Shown here piece by piece: positions 1 through 9,946 of a stretch of DNA of 64,000 nucleotides (its first letter is position 1; every line of letters starts with the position of its first letter). The translations under genes and the position numbers were made by a program. The DNA lies in assembly GCF_009796785.1 (NCBI RefSeq), contig NZ_CP047026.1:3144501-3208500 (forward strand), written 5' to 3'. The notes beneath the pieces were generated by a model, which had not been told where the DNA came from, ran no database searches, and was given only the letters and a program-made list of their open reading frames with translations. Source of the stretch: Polaribacter sp. L3A8 (GTDB taxonomy: Bacteria; Bacteroidota; Bacteroidia; Flavobacteriales; Flavobacteriaceae).

Positions 1-3000
1 CTTAAAGATACATCTGCTCTTAAGTTTATATCTCCTTTTAGGGTTTGTTTTTTTCCTGTAAATCGTGTATTAAACTTAACATCTTTAAATACATAGCCCA
101 TTCCAAAGACATACTCTGTTCCCTTAATATCAGTTAAAGTACTGTTATTAAAATTCATGGTTAATGTTCTATCACTTTTTACTTCTCCTCTTAGAGAGAA
201 AGAGTTTCTCATTTTCATATCTAATTTAATTAGAGGAGAAAATTCATCAACCAAAGTAGCAGCAGCAACCAATAATTCTGGTTCATAATTGTTGGCTACA
301 TTTATGTTTGCATACGGGTTGTTGCCATCGTATTGTAAGTTATTTGTAAAACTAGACAAGGTGTAAGAAGATCTATAACCATGTGATACTACAAAGTTGC
401 TAAAGTTTTTCTTAAAGAATTTTAACTTCATTAATCCATTGTATCGTAATGTCCAGTTAGGAATAGGAATATTTCTAAATAAACTAGTATTTACTTTATC
501 TGGACTGGTGCCCGAATATGCAGCCATAAAAGCTGGTAATAAAACTTGTTGACTATTTGGTCCAAAACCACTTACCGGAACTCCGTTTTCATTAGCGAGT
601 CTGTTAGAAATAATACTTCTATAATCTCTTAAATTTTGAAACAATTCATCTCCATCTGCAAATGCAGTAGAAACCATAGAATAACTTGTACTAAAGTTTC
701 CTGTTTCAAAAGCAGCAATATTTTGATCTATTTCACCAAATTCAGTTCCGTTATTTACAACATCTAATTGTTGCGATAAATCTCTTGTTTTAATTTTATT
801 ACCTCTAACATCTATATTTAAATCCTTAATTGGTTTTAAAGTGAATGTATAATCTAGTTTGTTATAATGTGTTTTACTATAAGTTTTATTATAATAATCT
901 CCATCTGCATCTCTCGGTGTTACTAACCAACCATTTTCTAAAGCTTTGTTTCTAATATCTACTTGACTACCAAAGGCAAAAGAAGTAGGTGCGCCTCCTA
1001 AAAAGCCAACATTTTCAGTATAACCAGGTAATAGTTGCCCGTTGTTTTCTGAATAACTAATTTTTCCTTGTTTTATAGAAGTTAAAATGTCATAAGTTCC
1101 TTTTAGAATTGTTTTACCAATAGATAGTTTTTTCTTTTTATTTTTTCCTCCTGTGCTTCTTCCAGGAGTTCTTGGTAAACTAGGACCTTTTAATCCTTTA
1201 GATTTTTTAGATCCTTTAATATCCTTACGTTGGCTTTTGGTTAGTAATAATTTTTCGAAACCAAGACCTTTGTAAAAACTATCAAAATTTAAGGTGGTAT
1301 TTAAATTGTGTGTATTTGCATTCTGAATAACGTTTCCAATCAATTCTACAGACGCAACATCTGCTCCATTTACATCTATCGTGTTTTGTGGTGCTGCTTG
1401 CCAATCGAAATCTGCTGTATATGCATAATCTGCTTTTATGAATTTTAAAAACGGAATTTTATCAATTGGTAAATTATAGGTTCCGTTTAATGTTTGATGA
1501 TATTGGTTTGCTCTTCCTGTGTTAAAGAAATCATCAAATACTTGAATTTCATCATTACTATTAAAAGTATCATACACATAACTATTGGTTGCATTAAAAT
1601 TTAATTGCAACGATTTTGTTAAATCGAAACCAATGGTATAGTCCCAATCAAATAAAAATCTACGTTGTTTTAATTCTGGTTGTGCAGATAATCCTTCTAC
1701 TAAATTTCTAGATTGTTGTTCGTTATAATTTCTATTGACGCTAGAGTTAACGGCAAATGTTTTTGGTATTGGATTAAAATTAAAATCTTTAATCAACTTT
1801 AAGTAATCACTCGCAAATAGTGAAGAGTTTTTAAAAGGTTCTATAGGTTTAGAATCGAAATTAAAGTTATACGTAGCAGAAGCTCGTACACTTTCGTTAA
1901 TACGTTTTTTGATGTTGTAATTTCTTTGAAATTCTTTATTATGAGCGTAAGAAACTGCTAAGTTTTCTACATCGTAAAACTTAGGTTTTTTAGTAGAATT
2001 AGGGTTTCTATTCTTTTTTACGTTTGTAAAACTAATGCTAGTTCTTTTGGTATAATCTCTAGAAAACTCACTGTTTTCATTTTCACCCAAAGCATCTGCT
2101 AGTTCTATATCTTGAAACTGAGGGTCGTATTTAGGGTCTATATAAACCTCACCAACACTATAACTCATAGGTAATTGAATTCCCCAATCTTTTGGCGTTA
2201 ATACCTTTCCTAAATTGATTGTTGTAGCAACATCATATTGTTTCGTTTCATCTAAACTACGTTGTGCAACTCTGTCTTCTACATTACCGAAACCTACGGT
2301 AGACATGCTACCAGATAAAGAGATATTTGCTACATCAGCAAAATTGGCATCTGCATTTAAAATGGCTGCCCAACCACCCTTATTGTCAAACCCAGAAGAT
2401 CTTAATTCATTAAACCATACTTCTCCACTTATAGGACTTGTTGTATTGTTTTTTAGCCCTAAAACAATTGTTTTTAACTGTGCTAATGTTGGGTTTCCTT
2501 TTACAGCTATTGTATACGGAATCTCTGGATCTTGCTCTATAGAAGTATATAAGTCTGTAATTGCGGTACCGGCTCTATCTCTTTCTAATTTAACTAAGCC
2601 AAAAGTTTCTAAAAAAGCGTCTAAATTATTAGATTCTGGCCAAAGATCTAAAGCAGAAGTTCCGTTTGTAGAAACTTTTAAGGGTACTTCTATTTGATAA
2701 TAATTATCGTCTAAATCTGTACCTAATCTTATAATGGCAGAAAAATCGTTATCATTTATGGTAAGCGCTCCTTCATTTTTTTGAAGATGCATAAACATCT
2801 TTAAATTTTTGAATCGCCTTAAATCCATACTAATATTTTTGTAAATAGCCCTTGCTTCATTTGCCGGCAAGTTGTTTACTTTTAAAGTAACAGATTGTTC
2901 GTTTTGTAGTTGTACACTAGTACTACCTTGTAAACGCTCTCTTTCTATTCCTGGAGGTTGTATGTAGCTTCCTTCGTTTTGCTCGATACTTACAACACCA

Positions 3001-6000
3001 ACTTCAAAATCTTTTAACTGATTATCATCTAAATCTATAGGAGTTGTTAGGTCTTCATCTAGTGTTTTTGTGTAACGTCTCCAATCTCCACGTACCAAAT
3101 CTAATTCTCCAAAACGAATTACAACAGGCATTTTAAAATTGGTTAAAAACATTCTCATAAAACGGATACTATTAAAATCTGATATACCATTTACTGGTGT
3201 TCCGCTTCTAATAGGAACTCTAAATTGATACCACGTTGTTTTTTGATTTACACCGTTTTCTAACGTAACGTCTGTTGTTTTTTCATCAACAATAAAATTC
3301 TTTCCTACCACCAAATCATTTCTATTCATAGAAATTTTATACTCGTAGTAACTTTCTACGGTATTCATGGTTTGATCTTTATTAATATCTTCTACATCTG
3401 GATACGATGTTGATGATGTTGGGTACGTTTCTGGAGATTGATTTAAGGTTGGTGAGTTGCCTTGTGTGTTGTTGTAGTTTTTATATCTGGTAATAATTGA
3501 TGCGTTACTTGCATCTAATTGAGATCCTCTAAAATATTGAAAGTTATCGGATGCAGGGTCATTAGCGTTTAACTTACTAAAGTTAGAAAGGGTTGTGCTG
3601 TATTTAGCAAATTCATCAGTATCATTTAAACCATCAAAACCAACATCTTGGTTAGCTCTTGCGTCATCATCTTCATTAAAAGCATAAATAATAGATGGGT
3701 TTGTAGGTACTTTACCCCATGTAGTTGGTGCTGTATTTAGATCGCCACCCGTTTCTGGTAAACCATTTTCATACATTTTACGACTATCTTTTAAGATGTC
3801 TTCGGATACATTTCCTAAGTTAATGTATAAATCTCCTACTTGGTTTGAAACATCGTCAGGATTCATTCCTGCAGGTAAACCTTCTTCTGGTCTAATTGAA
3901 TAATTTTCATAAGGGTCCATCACCCAAAATTGTACATACTCTATATTTGCTTGATCAAAATTATTGGTTGTTAAAGGCCTCATAACGCCTCCCCATCTAT
4001 TTTCAGGATCAGAGAAAGTACCATCTGTATTTACATTGATGCCTGTATCAAAATTATAAGAACCTCTTTCTGATGGAAAATAAGCCAAATCTAAGGTTCT
4101 TATTAAAGAATTCTGCGTAATGTCTAATTGAATATTAGGAAACAACTCTCTATAATTAATTTGCCTTGTTTCTGCTCTAGAAAGTTCTGCTGCACTTATG
4201 TTTGATGGTGTATCTCCCGCTCCGTAAAAAATTTGATCTACATTATACCAAGCCAATCGTCCTCTTTGGTAATTGTATTCTAATTCGTTATTAGAAGCTC
4301 CTTTAAAGTCCGGGAAAGTTGGTGTATTCGGTGTACTTGCTTGGTGCCAATCTAATGGAGATAAGATGCTAATTGGTATTTGAGAAGCTTCAAAGTCATC
4401 TATATAAGAAGTTGCTGCACCTGTTACGTCTATACCGCTTGGTGTACCAGGAAGTAAATACGCCATGTCTGCTCTAACCGATAAATTAGAAGGTACATCT
4501 GTATCTACAAAAGGTAATTTATTTGCCAATTTTGTAAAATAGGGTACTTCTGTTGTATAATCTACATTTACCCCAAACATGGTATTGTTTATTGGGTCTG
4601 AACCAAAATTTACTTTAGGAGTAATAGGTCTTTCATTTACATTTAAAACGGTTGCACCAACTATAAATTTATCAGAAAATTTATGTTCAACATCAACACC
4701 CATAAATGTTTTTCGTTGTTGATTAAATACGGCATTGTTTTCTGTAGATACGCTAATTGGTGTTCCAGATGCTTGCAAGCCTGTATCTATAATTTGTACA
4801 CGACCAAGTTGATAATCTACCACATAATCTACACCTTCTACCAACTGTCTACCACCAGCAGTTACTTTAACAGATCCTCGTGGTACATTAAATGCACCAA
4901 TTGGGATTCCGCCAGAAGTTTCTGATTTAAAATATCCTTTTAAGAAATACTTATCTTTATTTTGATAGTTATTTTGTGCGTTTACCTTGGTATTTAAATA
5001 AAGTTCTTTAAATAGGTAAGTAGCATCTTCTGTATTGGTTAATTCATCGGCCAAATCATTACCAAAAGGTTCTGGCTCCGGGAAAAAGATAAATCCGTTT
5101 TGAGAATTAACAGTGATGCCTTCTACATAATCGAAAAATCCGTCTGGTTCTCTAAACTGACTTTGGTCTAACTGGTCTAATTTTAAAACTTGTAGTAAAG
5201 GTAAATTAGCAATTCCTGCAGTTTTAGCGTTTTGTAAAACGTTAGAAGGAATTCCGGTTTGATCATCTCTATATTGAATTTCGAAACGAAAACCATCCTG
5301 CGTTAGCGGAAAAGCACCTAAAGCGTATACGTTTTTCATCATTAAACGCCATGTAGGAAAAGACTCCTCTACAGTAACACCACCTACAACTCTATCTCTT
5401 TTTGTTTTTAAAATTTCACTACGTAATAATTTTACAGCTAAAGCCTGAGGAGCTAATATTCCGTCATTAGAAAATTCACCAACTTTAAAAGAGTTTTTTG
5501 TGCTTCCTGTAACACCTCCAGCAATGGTATACTCATAAGCAACGGCTAAAACTTCACCATCATTTAATCTTCTATTTAAAGAAATAAAACCTAGTTGAGC
5601 GTTTAAGGTGTATTCACTTGTGTTTAATTTTCGGGCATTTTCTAACACAGAATAATCTGTACCTTCACTCATGTTGTAAGGCTGTAACGTGCTGTTTACG
5701 GTAGAAATACTTCTAATTCCGCTAGTTGTAGTTAGTAAGTTAGATAAATTATTAGACTCATTTGCAGGGATATTTCCACCAGTTGTTGTTGGCGGACTTG
5801 TGGGTTGTACTTCTCCTGTTTGGTTTACTAAAACATCTGTATCAGATTCTCCAATATCTGCTAAAGCCACAATACTTCTATAATCTTCTGTACTTGCATT
5901 TCTGTTGGTTATCCAAACTTCTACTCTTGTAATGTTAATTTGACTGTTGATTAACGGATAATTTTTAAGAGAATTTGCGTAGTTGTCTATAAAATATTGT

Positions 6001-6926
6001 GATAAGAAAAAGTGACGATCATTATCGTAATCTGTTGCCTGTAATTGAAATTCTTGTATAGATGCTCCACCTTCTGCAACAACGGTTTTACTTTCTGAGT
6101 TTTGCTGAGAAAAGACCGCAGTTATGTTTGTGTTACCAAATTTTAATTGTGTTTTTACACCAAATAAACTTTGCGCACCGTTAATTAAAGAGTTTTTAAT
6201 AGGCATAGAAACGTTACCCGCTTCTATTCCTTGTAAAATATCATCTTCAGTAGGCTCATAACCAATTTTTACTAAGTTCTGAAAATCGAAAGTAGATTGT
6301 GTGTCGTAATTTGCAGTGAAATCTAAACGTGTACCAACTTGGGCACGAATACTTGCATTAATTTGTTGATCGAAATCGAACGTAAAACTACTTCTATTTT
6401 CTTCTGATAATTGTGGGTTTTCTGTATTCTGATAAATAAAACCTAGCTTTAAATTTAAACTTCCTGTAGGAGTTACTTTAATTTCACTACCACCAAAAAT
6501 AGTTTTAAAAAAATCTGAATTTACATAATAAGTAGGCAATAAGTCTTTTTGAGCATCTTTAGAACCCTTTTTCTTAGAGTTTGTAGCGCTTACTTTGTCT
6601 TTGTAATATTGCGTCATATCTCTTTTTAAGCGATAATCTGCGTATTCTCTTTGGGTTAGATAAATAGGTGTTTTAGTATAATAATCTCCTATTTTTTCTA
6701 TAATTACATATTTGTTTAAATCTTTATCAAAAGTAATTTCTTTCTCTGCCAGATAATCTAAAAACAAACCTCCAGTTTGATCTTTTTTAAAGTTGTATCT
6801 TAACTTTAAAGTATCCTTTTTTACGGTAATAGAATCTGTATTTTTATTTGTTTGCGCATGTAGGGAAATGTTTGCTATAAAAGCAAAAGCAAGAAATAAG
6901 GTTATTCTTTTTAAAAAATTTCTCAA
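1..6926 (-). CDS. sprA: SprA, T9SS outer-membrane translocon (C-terminus outside window)
   Basis: SprA forms the giant outer-membrane beta-barrel through which type IX secretion substrates, including gliding adhesins, leave the cell. The reading frame is open from 6926 to the window edge, about 2308 codons; the family is usually near 2400 residues, so only the last part is missing. The N-terminus is a signal peptide (LRNFLKRITLFLAF... ending LHAQ), followed by the SprA_N-type region with GSLNLKLG and repeated barrel-like segments. The chosen start is TTG at 6926, five bases after the ruvA stop; no in-frame ATG precedes the signal peptide. A sprA next to ruvA is, from memory, common in flavobacteria. 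Family assignment is firm; the exact start is inferred. Confidence 0.93.
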   Translation of the reverse strand, partial: MRNFLKRITLFLAFAFIANISLHAQTNKNTDSITVKKDTLKLRYNFKKDQTGGLFLDYLAEKEITFDKDLNKYVIIEKIGDYYTKTPIYLTQREYADYRLKRDMTQYYKDKVSATNSKKKGSKDAQKDLLPTYYVNSDFFKTIFGGSEIKVTPTGSLNLKLGFIYQNTENPQLSEENRSSFTFDFDQQINASIRAQVGTRLDFTANYDTQSTFDFQNLVKIGYEPTEDDILQGIEAGNVSMPIKNSLINGAQSLFGVKTQLKFGNTNITAVFSQQNSESKTVVAEGGASIQEFQLQATDYDNDRHFFLSQYFIDNYANSLKNYPLINSQINITRVEVWITNRNASTEDYRSIVALADIGESDTDVLVNQTGEVQPTSPPTTTGGNIPANESNNLSNLLTTTSGIRSISTVNSTLQPYNMSEGTDYSVLENARKLNTSEYTLNAQLGFISLNRRLNDGEVLAVAYEYTIAGGVTGSTKNSFKVGEFSNDGILAPQALAVKLLRSEILKTKRDRVVGGVTVEESFPTWRLMMKNVYALGAFPLTQDGFRFEIQYRDDQTGIPSNVLQNAKTAGIANLPLLQVLKLDQLDQSQFREPDGFFDYVEGITVNSQNGFIFFPEPEPFGNDLADELTNTEDATYLFKELYLNTKVNAQNNYQNKDKYFLKGYFKSETSGGIPIGAFNVPRGSVKVTAGGRQLVEGVDYVVDYQLGRVQIIDTGLQASGTPISVSTENNAVFNQQRKTFMGVDVEHKFSDKFIVGATVLNVNERPITPKVNFGSDPINNTMFGVNVDYTTEVPYFTKLANKLPFVDTDVPSNLSVRADMAYLLPGTPSGIDVTGAATSYIDDFEASQIPISILSPLDWHQASTPNTPTFPDFKGASNNELEYNYQRGRLAWYNVDQIFYGAGDTPSNISAAELSRAETRQINYRELFPNIQLDITQNSLIRTLDLAYFPSERGSYNFDTGINVNTDGTFSDPENRWGGVMRPLTTNNFDQANIEYVQFWVMDPYENYSIRPEEGLPAGMNPDDVSNQVGDLYINLGNVSEDILKDSRKMYENGLPETGGDLNTAPTTWGKVPTNPSIIYAFNEDDDARANQDVGFDGLNDTDEFAKYSTTLSNFSKLNANDPASDNFQYFRGSQLDASNASIITRYKNYNNTQGNSPTLNQSPETYPTSSTSYPDVEDINKDQTMNTVESYYEYKISMNRNDLVVGKNFIVDEKTTDVTLENGVNQKTTWYQFRVPIRSGTPVNGISDFNSIRFMRMFLTNFKMPVVIRFGELDLVRGDWRRYTKTLDEDLTTPIDLDDNQLKDFEVGVVSIEQNEGSYIQPPGIERERLQGSTSVQLQNEQSVTLKVNNLPANEARAIYKNISMDLRRFKNLKMFMHLQKNEGALTINDNDFSAIIRLGTDLDDNYYQIEVPLKVSTNGTSALDLWPESNNLDAFLETFGLVKLERDRAGTAITDLYTSIEQDPEIPYTIAVKGNPTLAQLKTIVLGLKNNTTSPISGEVWFNELRSSGFDNKGGWAAILNADANFADVANISLSGSMSTVGFGNVEDRVAQRSLDETKQYDVATTINLGKVLTPKDWGIQLPMSYSVGEVYIDPKYDPQFQDIELADALGENENSEFSRDYTKRTSISFTNVKKNRNPNSTKKPKFYDVENLAVSYAHNKEFQRNYNIKKRINESVRASATYNFNFDSKPIEPFKNSSLFASDYLKLIKDFNFNPIPKTFAVNSSVNRNYNEQQSRNLVEGLSAQPELKQRRFLFDWDYTIGFDLTKSLQLNFNATNSYVYDTFNSNDEIQVFDDFFNTGRANQYHQTLNGTYNLPIDKIPFLKFIKADYAYTADFDWQAAPQNTIDVNGADVASVELIGNVIQNANTHNLNTTLNFDSFYKGLGFEKLLLTKSQRKDIKGSKKSKGLKGPSLPRTPGRSTGGKNKKKKLSIGKTILKGTYDILTSIKQGKISYSENNGQLLPGYTENVGFLGGAPTSFAFGSQVDIRNKALENGWLVTPRDADGDYYNKTYSKTHYNKLDYTFTLKPIKDLNIDVRGNKIKTRDLSQQLDVVNNGTEFGEIDQNIAAFETGNFSTSYSMVSTAFADGDELFQNLRDYRSIISNRLANENGVPVSGFGPNSQQVLLPAFMAAYSGTSPDKVNTSLFRNIPIPNWTLRYNGLMKLKFFKKNFSNFVVSHGYRSSYTLSSFTNNLQYDGNNPYANINVANNYEPELLVAAATLVDEFSPLIKLDMKMRNSFSLRGEVKSDRTLTMNFNNSTLTDIKGTEYVFGMGYVFKDVKFNTRFTGKKQTLKGDINLRADVSL

Positions 6927-6931
6927 AATTA

Positions 6932-7513
6932 TTATAAATTTTTTAAGGCTAGTTTTATTAAATTTTCTACGGTGGCTTCTGGGTTTTCTTTTAAAATAGT
7001 AGTAATTACTTTCTCCGACTGTTTTTTATTAAAACCTAAAACTTCTAAAGCAGATAACGCTTCATCTTTATTGGTATTGCTTGTAAACGTAGAAACTTCA
7101 TCAATATTAAAGGTTTTTAAAATTTTATCTTTTAAATCTACAATTACTCTTTGTGCTGTTTTTACACCAATTCCTTTTACAGATTGTATGAGCGGCACGT
7201 TTTCTGATGCAATTGCATGTTGTATTTCTTCTGATGTCATAGAAGATAACATGGTTCTTGCAATGCTTGGTCCAACACCAGAAACAGAAATTAATAGTTT
7301 AAAAACTTCTCTTTCTGTTTTAGTAATAAACCCAAAAAGGGTGTGTGCATCTTCTCTTATAGATAAATGTGTGTATAAAACAACCGCTTCATCATCGGGT
7401 AAACTAGAGAAAGTATTTAGAGAAATATGTAATAAATAACCAACTCCGTTGCAATCTACTACAACTTCCGTTGGATTTTTTTCTACCAATCTCCCTCTAA
7501 TTTGTGTAATCAT
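6932..7513 (-). CDS. ruvA: Holliday junction branch migration protein RuvA
   Basis: RuvA binds Holliday junctions and loads the RuvB motor during recombinational repair. The 193-residue product has the normal family length: an N-terminal OB fold (MITQIRGRLVEKNPTEVVVD...), two helix-hairpin-helix motifs seen as LLISVSGVGPSIA and SVKGIGVKTAQRV, and a short C-terminal RuvB-binding helical domain (residues about 145-193). It sits between maeB (36 bases upstream) and sprA (5 bases downstream) on the same strand, so it probably shares a transcript with sprA. Nothing unusual is seen. Confidence 0.97.
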   Translation of the reverse strand: MITQIRGRLVEKNPTEVVVDCNGVGYLLHISLNTFSSLPDDEAVVLYTHLSIREDAHTLFGFITKTEREVFKLLISVSGVGPSIARTMLSSMTSEEIQHAIASENVPLIQSVKGIGVKTAQRVIVDLKDKILKTFNIDEVSTFTSNTNKDEALSALEVLGFNKKQSEKVITTILKENPEATVENLIKLALKNL

Positions 7514-7549
7514 AGATCCTTTTTTTCTTTGCGACTAAAGTAATAAAAT

Positions 7550-9832
7550 TTATTTGTTGTTTCTTTTTTCTTTTTCTTGGGCATCTACAGCAGCTAAAGC
7601 AGCCATATTTACCATTTCATCTACACTAGAACCTAATTGTAAAATATGTACGGGTTTACTTAATCCTAAAATTATTGGACCAATAGATTCTGCTTGGTTT
7701 AATTGTTTCATTAATTTATAGGTAATGTTTGCAGCCTCTAAATTAGGGAAAATTAAAACATTTACTTTTTTACCATTTAGTTTCGAAAACGGAAATTCTT
7801 TGGCTAACATTTCTGGGTTTAAAGCAAAATCTGCTTGTAATTCACCATCTATAACTGTATCTGGAAAATGACGATGTAAATAAGAAACAGCCTCACTAAT
7901 TTTCTTTGAAGTTTCAGAACCTGAAGATCCAAAGTTAGAAAAAGAAACCATTGCCATATTTGGTTTCATACCAAACATTTTTACAAAGTTACCTGTCATC
8001 TGAGAGATTTTTACCAATTCTTTCGCAGAAGGGTTAATGTTGATGGTTGTATCTGCTAAAAATAACGGACCTTGTTTGGTTAACATTAAGTTGGTTGCAG
8101 CAATTTTGGTAATCCCTTTGTCTTTTTCAATCAATTCTAAAATTGGTTTTAGAACCGTTGGGTAAGGTCTAGAATATCCTGTAATTAATGCATCTGCTTC
8201 CCCTTCATTTACCATCATTGCAGCAAAGTAGTTACGCTCTCGCATTAACTTTGTTGCCTCAGATAATGTACGTCCTTTACGTCTTCTGTTTTTCCAATAA
8301 AGATCACCAAAACGTTCTCTTCGCTCTGTTTCTTCATCCGTTTTTGGATCTATAATTGGTACATTTGCCGTAAAGCCAATTTCTTCTTTTAAAGCTAAGA
8401 TAACGTCTTTTCTACCTAATAATATAGGTTTACCAATTTTTTCATCGTGTACTCTTTGTGCAGCTTTTAAAACATCTATATGATCTGCTTCTGCAAATAC
8501 AATACGTTTTCTATTGCTTTTTGCTCTGTTGTGTAAAATTCTAACTTCTTTACTTCCAGAACCAGAACGTTCCATTAGTTCTTCTCTATATTTATCCCAA
8601 TCTTCAATTGGTTCTAAAGCAACTCCAGAATCCATAGCTGCTTTTGCAATCGCTGGTGGAATTTCATAAATTAATCTTGGGTCAAATGGTTTAGGGATAA
8701 TGTATTCTCTTCCGTAAGCTAAACTTACTTCATCGTATACAATATTTACTTGCTCAGGTACAGATTTCTTAGCTAAATCTGCTAAGGCATGTACTGCAGC
8801 CATTTTCATTTCTTCGTTAATTTTGGTAGCTCTAACATCTAAAGCACCTCTAAAAATAAAAGGAAAACCAAGTACATTATTAACCTGGTTAGGATGATCT
8901 GATCTTCCTGTAGCCATAATAATGTCTTTTCTTGTAGCTACGGCTACATCGTAATCTATTTCTGCAACTGGGTTTGCCATTGCAAAAACAATTGGATCTT
9001 TTGCCATTGTTAAAAGCATCTCTGGCGAAACTACGTTTCCTTTAGATAAACCAATAAAAACATCTGCATTGTGCATTGCCTCGTCTAAAGTATTTAAATC
9101 TCTATCTGTTGCAAATTCTGCTTTTTGTGAGGTAAGGTTATCTCGGTCATTTCTAATAACACCTTTACTATCGCACATTACAACGTTTTCTCTTTTTGCG
9201 CCTAATTTTAAATACAAACGTGTACAAGAAATAGCGGCTGCTCCAGCACCATTTACAACAATTTTTACTTTGCTAATATCTTTGTTTGTAATGTCTATGG
9301 CATTTTTTAATGCTGCAGCAGAAATAATTGCTGTTCCGTGTTGGTCATCGTGCATTACAGGAATGTTTAACTCTTCCTTTAATCTTCTTTCAATTTCAAA
9401 AGCTTCTGGTGCTTTAATATCTTCTAAGTTTATGCCACCAAAAGTAGGTGCAATTGCTTTTACTGTTTGTATAAAAAGTTCTACATCAGTTGCATCAACT
9501 TCAATATCGAAAACATCGATATCTGCAAAGATTTTAAAAAGTAATCCTTTTCCTTCCATTACTGGTTTAGAGGCTTCGGGACCAATGTCTCCTAAACCTA
9601 AAACTGCAGTTCCGTTAGATATTACCGCTACTAAGTTTCCTTTTGCAGTATATTTATATGCGTTGTTTTTATCTTTTGCAATTTCTAAGCAAGGCTCTGC
9701 AACTCCTGGTGAATATGCCAAGGCTAAATCGTGTTGCGTAGCGTATTTTTTAGTAGGAACTACTTCTATTTTTCCTGGTTTTGGCTTTGCGTGATATAAT
9801 AAAGCTTCGTGTCTTTTTCTAGAATCGCTCAT
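7550..9832 (-). CDS. maeB: NADP-dependent malic enzyme (MaeB type)
   Basis: This enzyme oxidatively decarboxylates malate to pyruvate, making NADPH. The 760 residues show the two-part MaeB architecture: an N-terminal malic domain (about 15-160), an NAD(P)-binding domain (about 165-410) with VNGAGAAAISC as the dinucleotide loop, and a C-terminal phosphotransacetylase-like domain (about 430-750) that usually acts in acetyl-CoA regulation rather than catalysis. Length is normal for the family. A TATATTTG -7 box lies about 30 bases upstream of the ATG. The next gene on the strand, ruvA, is functionally unrelated. Confidence 0.96.
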   Translation of the reverse strand: MSDSRKRHEALLYHAKPKPGKIEVVPTKKYATQHDLALAYSPGVAEPCLEIAKDKNNAYKYTAKGNLVAVISNGTAVLGLGDIGPEASKPVMEGKGLLFKIFADIDVFDIEVDATDVELFIQTVKAIAPTFGGINLEDIKAPEAFEIERRLKEELNIPVMHDDQHGTAIISAAALKNAIDITNKDISKVKIVVNGAGAAAISCTRLYLKLGAKRENVVMCDSKGVIRNDRDNLTSQKAEFATDRDLNTLDEAMHNADVFIGLSKGNVVSPEMLLTMAKDPIVFAMANPVAEIDYDVAVATRKDIIMATGRSDHPNQVNNVLGFPFIFRGALDVRATKINEEMKMAAVHALADLAKKSVPEQVNIVYDEVSLAYGREYIIPKPFDPRLIYEIPPAIAKAAMDSGVALEPIEDWDKYREELMERSGSGSKEVRILHNRAKSNRKRIVFAEADHIDVLKAAQRVHDEKIGKPILLGRKDVILALKEEIGFTANVPIIDPKTDEETERRERFGDLYWKNRRRKGRTLSEATKLMRERNYFAAMMVNEGEADALITGYSRPYPTVLKPILELIEKDKGITKIAATNLMLTKQGPLFLADTTININPSAKELVKISQMTGNFVKMFGMKPNMAMVSFSNFGSSGSETSKKISEAVSYLHRHFPDTVIDGELQADFALNPEMLAKEFPFSKLNGKKVNVLIFPNLEAANITYKLMKQLNQAESIGPIILGLSKPVHILQLGSSVDEMVNMAALAAVDAQEKEKRNNK

Positions 9833-9861
9833 GATATTAAGTCTTTGCTTGTTTAAGCGTA

Positions 9862-9895
9862 CAAATATATGATTTTCAGCGGAAGAGAAAATTTA
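9862..9895 (-). promoter_or_regulatory. Candidate promoter of maeB
   Basis: On the minus strand a TATATTTG box (plus 9862-9869) matches the Bacteroidetes -7 consensus TAnnTTTG and is preceded by a T-rich stretch at the distance expected for the -33 element. The predicted transcript would have a leader of roughly 20 bases before the maeB ATG at 9832. Confidence 0.5.
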
Positions 9896-9946
9896 TTTTA
9901 CCTTATTTTAAGTTGCTTTATAACTTAATGTTTATTCATTAGTCTT

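Noticed and set aside
2215..2697. 160-codon open frame on the plus strand
   Set aside because: It lies wholly within sprA on the other strand, and its translation has no domain pattern. It is a shadow of the real gene.
9069..9794. 241-codon open frame on the plus strand
   Set aside because: Antisense shadow of maeB; the minus-strand frame has clear malic enzyme motifs.
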